Below, piece by piece: positions 1 through 5,722 of a stretch of DNA of 5,722 nt. Each line of letters begins with the position of its first letter. Within the stretch, counting starts at the first letter, position 1. Source of the stretch: an uncultured Aquimonas sp. GTDB taxonomy: Bacteria; Pseudomonadota; Gammaproteobacteria; Xanthomonadales; Xanthomonadaceae. A program made the translations under genes and the position numbers. The notes below the pieces were generated by a model. It ran no database searches, had not been told where the DNA came from, and saw nothing but the letters and a program-made list of their open reading frames with translations. The DNA is taken from positions 1 through 5,722 of the forward strand of contig CAMLOR010000223.1 in NCBI GenBank assembly GCA_946481615.1, written 5' to 3'.

Positions 1-251
1 ATCACCTGCAGCACCCAGCGCCCGACCCATCGCGGCAGGCGGCGCGGCCATTGCTCGAACACGCCGAAGGCGATCATCGCCGCGAAGGCGATCGCCAGCA
101 CGCGGATGTAGCCGGAGAAGAATCCCGACTTCCAGCCCGAGCCGACCATCAAGCCGAACAGGCTCGCGATGATGAACACCGAGCGCACGCGGCGCCAGTT
201 GAACATCAGGGCCAGGCCGCGCGGCCGGGCCGGAAGGACGGGAATCGACAT
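1..251 (-). CDS. Membrane protein, N-terminal fragment (possible sensor histidine kinase)
   Basis: This is the N-terminal 83 codons of a gene that leaves the window at the left edge. The fragment opens with a basic segment (RPRG, then NWRRVRS), has a hydrophobic stretch at about residues 23-40 (FIIASLFGLMVGSG), a short loop, a second hydrophobic stretch at about 50-65 (VLAIAFAAMIAFGVF), and then a basic amphipathic piece ending RWVLQV. So it is an inner-membrane protein with at least two N-terminal helices. Its style recalls LytS/AlgZ-type sensor histidine kinases, but no catalytic domain is in view, so that call is tentative. It starts 16 nt after the stop of the DUF2306 gene on the same strand, so the two probably share a transcript. 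The start is uncertain: an in-frame ATG at 263 sits only 2 nt after a GAGG, whereas the ATG at 251 lies about 14 nt after it. Neither spacing is ideal. Confidence 0.6.
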   Translation of the reverse strand, partial: MSIPVLPARPRGLALMFNWRRVRSVFIIASLFGLMVGSGWKSGFFSGYIRVLAIAFAAMIAFGVFEQWPRRLPRWVGRWVLQV

Positions 252-267
252 GGCGCCGAGCATAGCC

Positions 268-1119
268 TCAGTTCAATCGCGGCAACCACAGCATCATCGC
301 GGCCGTCGCCGTGCCGGCGAGCGTTGCGAGCGTGGCCAAGGCGAGGCCGCCCGCCATCGCGAACTTCACCGCCGCACGCCGGCTGCGCTGCGCCGCGAAG
401 TAGAGTTCGAGCACGGCGAGCGGCACCAGATACTGCGCGAAACCCAGGAAACTCAGGAACGGCCCGGTGAAGGTTTCCGGATCGAAGCCGACCGGACCGC
501 GGTTCACCGCGATCCACAGCGTGAGCGCGATGCGGAAGAACCACACGCCGCTCACCACGAGGAACAGGCGCAGGGCCCAGCGCCGGTGCGCGTCGATGCG
601 GCGCATCCAGGCCTGCCGCCACGCGATCGCGGCGAAGGCCAGGATCAGCACGCCGTTGATCGTGATGCCCAGGTGCTGCGCCGTATCGCCGACCTGCGCC
701 CGCGTTGCCGCGTACCAGAGCCCACCGACGCTCATCAGCAGCGCGAACACCAGGTAGGCGCGGCCGTTCCAGCGATGCACGGCCGGCATCGCGCGCCGCA
801 GCGCAGGCAGCAGCTGCAGCGCACCGCTGACGAGGATCGCCGCGCCGAACGCCAGATGCACGGCGAGCACGGTGTTCAGCACGGGCTCGCCTTCGACATA
901 GGCCTTCGACAGCACCTGGTTGTAGGTGGCCACGTCGCCCTGCAGGGCGGCGCGCCCGTAGGTCAGCGCAATGTAGACGGCAAGGAACATCTGACCGGCC
1001 ACCGCCACCACGGCCCACGCCGCCGCGCAAGCCTGCAGCCAGCGGGCGCTCGCGCGCAGCCATGGCGCGGCCGGAGCCTGCAACCGTTCGCCCAGGACCT
1101 CGGGATGGATCGCACTCAT
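268..1119 (-). CDS. DUF2306 family multi-pass membrane protein
   Basis: The 283-residue product is a polytopic inner-membrane protein that I assign to the uncharacterised DUF2306 family. Approximate hydrophobic segments are 30-53, 81-104, 121-138, 150-167, 183-205, 222-243 and 255-279. Family-like motifs are H115-R-W-N-G-R-x-Y at the start of the third segment and H178-R-R-W-x-x-R before the fifth, with further histidines at H88 and H149. The start at 1119 is preferred over an in-frame ATG at 1167 because a clean GGAGG lies 6 nt upstream of it, while the longer version has no Shine-Dalgarno and adds a basic, atypical 16-residue leader. The gene is first in an apparent operon with the membrane protein that leaves the window, and it is divergent from the sirtuin gene. 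No reaction is known to me for the family. The membrane-facing histidines would be compatible with cofactor or metal binding, but that is speculation. Confidence 0.85.
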   Translation of the reverse strand: MSAIHPEVLGERLQAPAAPWLRASARWLQACAAAWAVVAVAGQMFLAVYIALTYGRAALQGDVATYNQVLSKAYVEGEPVLNTVLAVHLAFGAAILVSGALQLLPALRRAMPAVHRWNGRAYLVFALLMSVGGLWYAATRAQVGDTAQHLGITINGVLILAFAAIAWRQAWMRRIDAHRRWALRLFLVVSGVWFFRIALTLWIAVNRGPVGFDPETFTGPFLSFLGFAQYLVPLAVLELYFAAQRSRRAAVKFAMAGGLALATLATLAGTATAAMMLWLPRLN

Positions 1120-1125
1120 CGGCAG

Positions 1126-1130
1126 CCTCC
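1126..1130 (-). promoter_or_regulatory. Shine-Dalgarno of the DUF2306 gene
   Basis: On the minus strand this reads GGAGG, with 6 nt before the ATG at 1119. It is the strongest ribosome binding site in the window and decides the start of the DUF2306 gene against the upstream in-frame ATG at 1167. Confidence 0.8.
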
Positions 1131-1186
1131 GCAGCAGGGTGCGCGGACTGTGCCGCTTGCCCGTCATGGCACGGAAGCCGGCCTGC

Positions 1187-1219
1187 GACGAACGACGGCC
1201 GGCAGGGAACGAACGACGG
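1187..1219 (-). promoter_or_regulatory. Pair of AlgR/LytTR-like direct repeats upstream of the DUF2306 operon
   Basis: The plus-strand 11-mer ACGAACGACGG occurs exactly at 1188-1198 and again at 1209-1219, a 21-bp period, or two helical turns. Read on the minus strand, each repeat holds a CGTTCGT core. The proximal copy (1187-1195) matches 8 of 9 bases of the AlgR core CCGTTCGTC as I remember it, and the distal copy (1208-1216) matches 7 of 9. Tandem sites about two turns apart are the usual arrangement for LytTR-domain regulators. A 7-bp inverted repeat (GCCGGCC at 1177-1183, GGCCGGC at 1197-1203) encloses the proximal copy. The repeats lie 68-100 bp upstream of the DUF2306 start. The direct repeat is seen in the sequence. 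The regulator identity is inference, helped by the possible LytS-type kinase downstream. Confidence 0.45.
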
Positions 1220-1221
1220 AT

Positions 1222-1238
1222 CTAGGAATTTGTCCTAG
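1222..1238. promoter_or_regulatory. Perfect 17-bp palindrome, putative operator
   Basis: CTAGGA (1222-1227) and TCCTAG (1233-1238) form a perfect inverted repeat around the 5-bp spacer ATTTG. It is an AT-rich island in very GC-rich DNA, between two divergent genes. Its centre lies about 43 bp upstream of the start point predicted from the -10 candidate at 1261-1266, which is where an activator touching the -35 region would sit. A dimeric helix-turn-helix regulator is the likely reader. I cannot name it. Confidence 0.5.
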
Positions 1239-1266
1239 TTACTCCGCGCGGGCAGGCGGCTATCCT
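1238..1266 (+). promoter_or_regulatory. Weak sigma70-like promoter for the sirtuin gene
   Basis: TATCCT at 1261-1266 is a possible -10 element. A poor -35 (GTTACT, 1238-1243; 3 of 6 consensus bases) lies 17 bp upstream and abuts the palindrome at 1222-1238. Transcription would begin near 1273, leaving a leader of about 20 nt. The weak -35 fits a promoter that needs an activator, but the call rests on pattern matching alone. Confidence 0.3.
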
Positions 1267-1293
1267 CGCCCCGATCGCACCACGGCCCGCAAC

Positions 1294-1977
1294 ATGGCAA
1301 CGCGCATCACGGTGATCTCCGGAGCCGGCATCAGCGCCGAAAGCGGCCTGCCGACCTATCGCGGCCCCGCCGGCCTGTGGCGCGGCAAATCCTTCGAATC
1401 GCTGGCATCGCCGCACGCCTGGCGCACGGACGCTGCCACCGTGCTGGCCTTCTACAACGAACGCCGCGCCGCCGTGCTGAAGGCGCAGCCCAACGCCGCA
1501 CACCTGGCGCTGGCGCGACTCGAACGCGCCTTCGAGGTGTGCATCGTCACGCAGAACATCGACGACCTGCACGAACGCGCAGGCTCCACGCGGGTGATCC
1601 ACATCCACGGAGAAATCCTCAAGGCGCGCAGCACCGTGCCGCCCGAGGCGGTCTACGAATGGCGCCGCGACATCGAACCGGGCGACCGCTGCGAACGCGG
1701 CGGCCAACTGCGCCCGCACGTGGTCTGGTTCAACGAACTGGTGCTCGACTTCGAGCTCGCCGAACAGGCCGTCGAACGCGCCGACAAAGTGCTCGTCGTG
1801 GGAACCTCGCTCTCCGTCTTCCCCGCCGCGCGCCTGCTCGAATTCGCGGCGGAGGATGCGGAGAAGATCGTGGTTGCCAAGGATCCGATGGCGGTGCCGA
1901 AGGACTTCGCCTTCATCGAAGCCAATGCCACCGAGGCGCTGCCGCGGTTGGCGGAGCGGTGGCTGGCGGAGGGTTAG
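1294..1977 (+). CDS. Zinc-less class III sirtuin (NAD-dependent protein deacylase, CobB-like)
   Basis: This 227-residue protein is a cytoplasmic SIR2-family enzyme, which removes acyl groups from lysines using NAD and yields nicotinamide and O-acyl-ADP-ribose. The NAD-binding motif GAGISAESG is at residues 10-18, followed by PTYR (20-23). TQNIDDLHERAG is at 86-97, the catalytic histidine is H105 in the HGE motif, LRPHVVWF is at 139-146, and the GTS motif is at 170-172. Y54 and R57 in FYNERR match the tyrosine and arginine (Y92/R95 in E. coli CobB) that recognise succinyl and malonyl groups, so desuccinylase/demalonylase activity is likely. The zinc ribbon is gone: only C83 and C133 remain, and positions that are cysteines in E. 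coli CobB read ARS and CERG. The usual FGE after the VVW motif is FNE. The ATG at 1294 starts right before the nucleotide-binding strand, as in other short sirtuins; it has no evident Shine-Dalgarno. Confidence 0.93.
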   Translation: MATRITVISGAGISAESGLPTYRGPAGLWRGKSFESLASPHAWRTDAATVLAFYNERRAAVLKAQPNAAHLALARLERAFEVCIVTQNIDDLHERAGSTRVIHIHGEILKARSTVPPEAVYEWRRDIEPGDRCERGGQLRPHVVWFNELVLDFELAEQAVERADKVLVVGTSLSVFPAARLLEFAAEDAEKIVVAKDPMAVPKDFAFIEANATEALPRLAERWLAEG

Positions 1978-2013
1978 CCGCGCGGACTATTGCTTCCGAT
2001 GTGTTCCATGCCC

Positions 2014-2074
2014 CGATCTTCATTTTCGGCGTTCGAAGATCCGGCGCTGACACATCGCCGGATTGCAACCTTTT
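2014..2074. terminator. Overlapping hairpins between convergent genes, possible terminator
   Basis: The 115-bp gap between the converging sirtuin and NYN genes holds two perfect inverted repeats. The first is GATCTTC (2015-2021) with GAAGATC (2035-2041), loop 13 nt. The second is ATCCGGCG (2039-2046) with CGCCGGAT (2056-2063), loop 9 nt. They share 2039-2041, so only one can form fully at a time. The second is the more stable and is followed, after a 7-nt gap, by TTTT at 2071-2074 on the plus strand, which could end sirtuin transcription. Neither hairpin has a U-tract directly after it on either strand, so a classical intrinsic terminator is not certain. Confidence 0.45.
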
Positions 2075-2092
2075 GGTCGCGGCACTGCGCGT

Positions 2093-2863
2093 TCAAGCCT
2101 TCGGCGCGGCGGATGCGGTGCGGCGCGTGACCCGGGCCTTGAGCGCCACCGAGGTCGCACCAGCCGCTTCGACCAGGGTGAGTTCCGGAGAGGCGCGCGC
2201 CATCTCGGTCAACGTGCCGAATCCATGGGTCTTCGTGGAGAAGGAAGGATCGGCGCGCTTGAGGTAGTTGCCAAGCACGGAGAGCAGCACGCGGCCGTCT
2301 TCGGTATTGCCCGCGAGCAGGGATACCGCATCGAGCACCGACTTCTTGATGTCGCCAGTCGACGGCGGGACGGGCGCGGCAGCACTGGGCGCAGGTGCCT
2401 CGCTTTTCGCAACGGCGGCCGGTTCCTTCCGTACCCACTCGAAGAACCGGTCGCTCGCGTTGCGCAGGGCTTCCGGCGTCTTCGGTTCGCCGACGATGTA
2501 GATCGTCGCGCCACGTTCGCGCAGCTTGCGACAGAGGTAGGCGAAGTCCGAATCGCTGGTGACGAGGCAGAACGCGTCGGCGCGATCGTCGAACATGGCT
2601 TCCATGGCATCGAGTGCCAGCGCGATATCGGCCGTGTTCTTGCCGGAGGCATACTGATATTGCAGGCAGGGCGTGAAAGCCAGCCGCACGAGCGCTTCCT
2701 GCCAGCGATTGGCGAGTGTCGCGTGATTGCCGTAACCACGGCGCAACACCACGCGTCCGAACTGCGCCACCATCTTGAGGGCGTGCTCGAGCACGTCCGG
2801 CGAAGTATTGTCGCAGTCCACCAGGACGGCGATGCGGGTTTCGGAAGGTGCGGCCTGCGGCAT
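2093..2863 (-). CDS. NYN (PIN-like) domain and OST-HTH/LOTUS domain protein, predicted ribonuclease
   Basis: The 256-residue protein has an N-terminal NYN domain (about 8-145), a metal-dependent PIN/FLAP-like nuclease fold. Conserved acidic residues are all present: D16 and D18 in LVDCDN on the first strand, D79 in GKNTAD, and D104 and D106 in VTSDSDF, followed by LRERGATIYIVG. A linker rich in Ala and Pro (about 146-168) leads to a C-terminal OST-HTH/LOTUS winged-helix domain (about 170-240, with LLSVLGNYLKRADPSF and the strand LTLVEA). LOTUS domains bind RNA, so a single-strand RNA cleavage role in the cytoplasm is likely; the substrate is unknown. The ATG at 2863 is chosen because GGAG (2872-2875) lies 8 nt upstream. 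A longer start at 2923 would overlap the preceding gene. It follows the small membrane protein gene by 25 nt, and both probably come from one promoter. Confidence 0.87.
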   Translation of the reverse strand: MPQAAPSETRIAVLVDCDNTSPDVLEHALKMVAQFGRVVLRRGYGNHATLANRWQEALVRLAFTPCLQYQYASGKNTADIALALDAMEAMFDDRADAFCLVTSDSDFAYLCRKLRERGATIYIVGEPKTPEALRNASDRFFEWVRKEPAAVAKSEAPAPSAAAPVPPSTGDIKKSVLDAVSLLAGNTEDGRVLLSVLGNYLKRADPSFSTKTHGFGTLTEMARASPELTLVEAAGATSVALKARVTRRTASAAPKA

Positions 2864-2888
2864 CGGGTTGACTCCGCTTGTTGGTGAG

Positions 2889-3158
2889 TTAGTGCCGTCG
2901 GCGTCGGCTCGCAGACATTGCATTGCCGATAGCGTTCAACAGACGCCAGTCGTCGCCGGGCAGGGCGGCCATGAACCAGGCGAACAGCCCGTAGGCGCCG
3001 AGTACCGGATCGATCAGCAGGGCGAGCGCAAGGCCCAGCACAAGTCCCACGAGGAAGCTGCCCAGTGCGGTGCCGAGTTTGCGGGTGGCGACGATGCCGA
3101 GCAGCATCGGCGCGAGGGCGGCGCCAACGACGCCGGCGGCGAACAGGGCGATATCCAA
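2889..3158 (-). CDS. Small hypothetical membrane protein (TTG start)
   Basis: This is an 89-residue hydrophobic protein I do not recognise. It has a helix at about 3-24 (rich in Ala, Val, Leu), a short basic turn (TRK, 25-27), a second helix at about 28-49 (Gly/Leu/Ala), a DP turn at 50-51, a third, weaker hydrophobic stretch at about 54-66 ([12 protein letters not shown]), and a basic C-terminus SRRRRH. With two or three membrane segments and no catalytic motif, it is probably structural or a partner protein. The proposed start is TTG at 3158, about 25 nt after the predicted start point of a good promoter; no Shine-Dalgarno is visible. The ATG at codon 18 would cut into the first helix, so it is less likely. 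It is the first gene before the NYN-LOTUS gene, with a 25-nt gap. Confidence 0.65.
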   Translation of the reverse strand: MDIALFAAGVVGAALAPMLLGIVATRKLGTALGSFLVGLVLGLALALLIDPVLGAYGLFAWFMAALPGDDWRLLNAIGNAMSASRRRRH

Positions 3159-3189
3159 GCGGGTTGGCGACTTCGTCGGGCGGGAAGCC

Positions 3190-3217
3190 AGTAGACCCGA
3201 ACGGCCGGCGAAGTCAA
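3190..3217 (-). promoter_or_regulatory. Sigma70-like promoter for the small membrane protein and NYN genes
   Basis: On the minus strand the -35 is TTGACT (3212-3217; 5 of 6 consensus bases), the spacer is 16 bp, and the -10 is TCTACT (3190-3195; 4 of 6). This is the best promoter match I found in the window. Transcription would start near 3183, about 25 nt before the TTG start at 3158. Confidence 0.5.
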
Positions 3218-3220
3218 CGC

Positions 3221-3249
3221 TTCACCGGCGACGCCCTCATCGCCACAAT
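3221..3249 (+). promoter_or_regulatory. Sigma70-like promoter for tex
   Basis: TTCACC (3221-3226) and CACAAT (3244-3249) are each 4 of 6 matches to consensus with a 17-bp spacer. Start of transcription would be near 3256, giving a leader of about 22 nt to the ATG at 3278. That would place the alternative tex ATG at 3248 inside the -10 element, which argues for the later start. Its -35 is only 3 bp from the -35 of the opposite promoter. Confidence 0.4.
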
Positions 3250-3277
3250 GCCGGTCCCCTTCGATCCGCCGACCCGC

Positions 3278-5594
<2,317 letters not shown>

Positions 5595-5608
<14 letters not shown>

Positions 5609-5722
5609 GCGGGGGGCTTTTCGCTTCGGCGGTTGGAGAGCAGGTGGGCGGCGGGGTGTCGTCGCCTGTGCTCTTGCCGGGGTGGGGTGGCCGGCGAGGG
5701 CTACGGCGCCCGCGCTGCGCGC
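5595..5722 (+). other. G-rich end of tex and downstream non-coding region
   Basis: No gene is visible after the tex stop. A 7-bp inverted repeat (CGAAGCG 5595-5601, CGCTTCG 5622-5628) spans the stop codon, but its 20-nt loop and the lack of a following T-tract make it a poor terminator. The sense strand then carries many G runs: GGGG 5601-5604, GGGGGG 5611-5616, GGTGGGCGGCGGGG 5643-5656, GGGG 5679-5682 and GGGG 5684-5687. These could form a G-quadruplex in the mRNA 3' end, which is inference. Confidence 0.35.

Noticed and set aside
206..1063. A second minus-strand open frame overlapping the DUF2306 gene
   Set aside because: Its Arg-rich product has no hydrophobic pattern or motifs, whereas the alternative frame gives a coherent multi-pass membrane protein with a good ribosome binding site.
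1224..1237. RcsB-like box (TAAGA...TCTTA type) within the palindrome
   Set aside because: The arms are TAGGA/TCCTA with a different spacing, and nothing else points to the Rcs system, so no regulator was named.
169..1293. Long plus-strand open frame leading into the sirtuin frame
   Set aside because: Its translation is Arg/His/Gln-rich and antisense to the DUF2306 gene. The sirtuin fold begins right after the ATG at 1294, so no fusion is supported.
1377..2267. Plus-strand frame across the sirtuin end and the NYN gene end
   Set aside because: It is out of frame with the sirtuin and antisense to the NYN gene, and its Arg-rich translation lacks any motif.

Overview
The window is high-GC DNA with strong G/C bias at third codon positions. 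The Tex protein reads as a typical proteobacterial one, very close to E. coli YhgF over its second half. Together with a CobB-like sirtuin and an AlgR/LytTR-like promoter, this suggests a chromosomal segment of a gammaproteobacterium, most likely of the Xanthomonadaceae/Lysobacter group. The family-level assignment is inference from protein style. I see no mobile element, tRNA, rRNA or CRISPR array.

Layout. (1) Positions 1-1119, minus strand: a two-gene unit made of a DUF2306 membrane protein (268-1119) followed by the N-terminal part of a second membrane protein running off the left edge (1-251), possibly a sensor histidine kinase. (2) Positions 1120-1293: a divergent control region holding two AlgR-like direct repeats 21 bp apart, a perfect 17-bp palindrome, and a weak promoter pointing to the right. 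(3) Positions 1294-1977, plus strand: a short class III sirtuin (NAD-dependent protein deacylase) that has lost the zinc-binding cysteines. (4) Positions 1978-2092: a convergent gap with two overlapping, mutually exclusive hairpins. (5) Positions 2093-3158, minus strand: a small TTG-started membrane protein, then a predicted ribonuclease with a NYN (PIN-like) domain and a C-terminal OST-HTH/LOTUS RNA-binding domain. (6) Positions 3159-3277: a divergent region with two back-to-back sigma70-like promoters. (7) Positions 3278-5608, plus strand: tex (yhgF), complete. (8) Positions 5609-5722: G-rich non-coding end.

Two themes appear. The left half looks like a membrane/signalling operon that may be controlled by a LytTR-type regulator, next to an NAD-dependent deacylase. 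The right half pairs two RNA-acting factors, a NYN-LOTUS nuclease and Tex, across a shared divergent promoter. These functional links are inferred from position and domain content. Nothing here is an obviously new multi-gene system. The best leads are the AlgR-like repeat pair, the zinc-less sirtuin and the NYN-LOTUS/small membrane protein pair beside tex.
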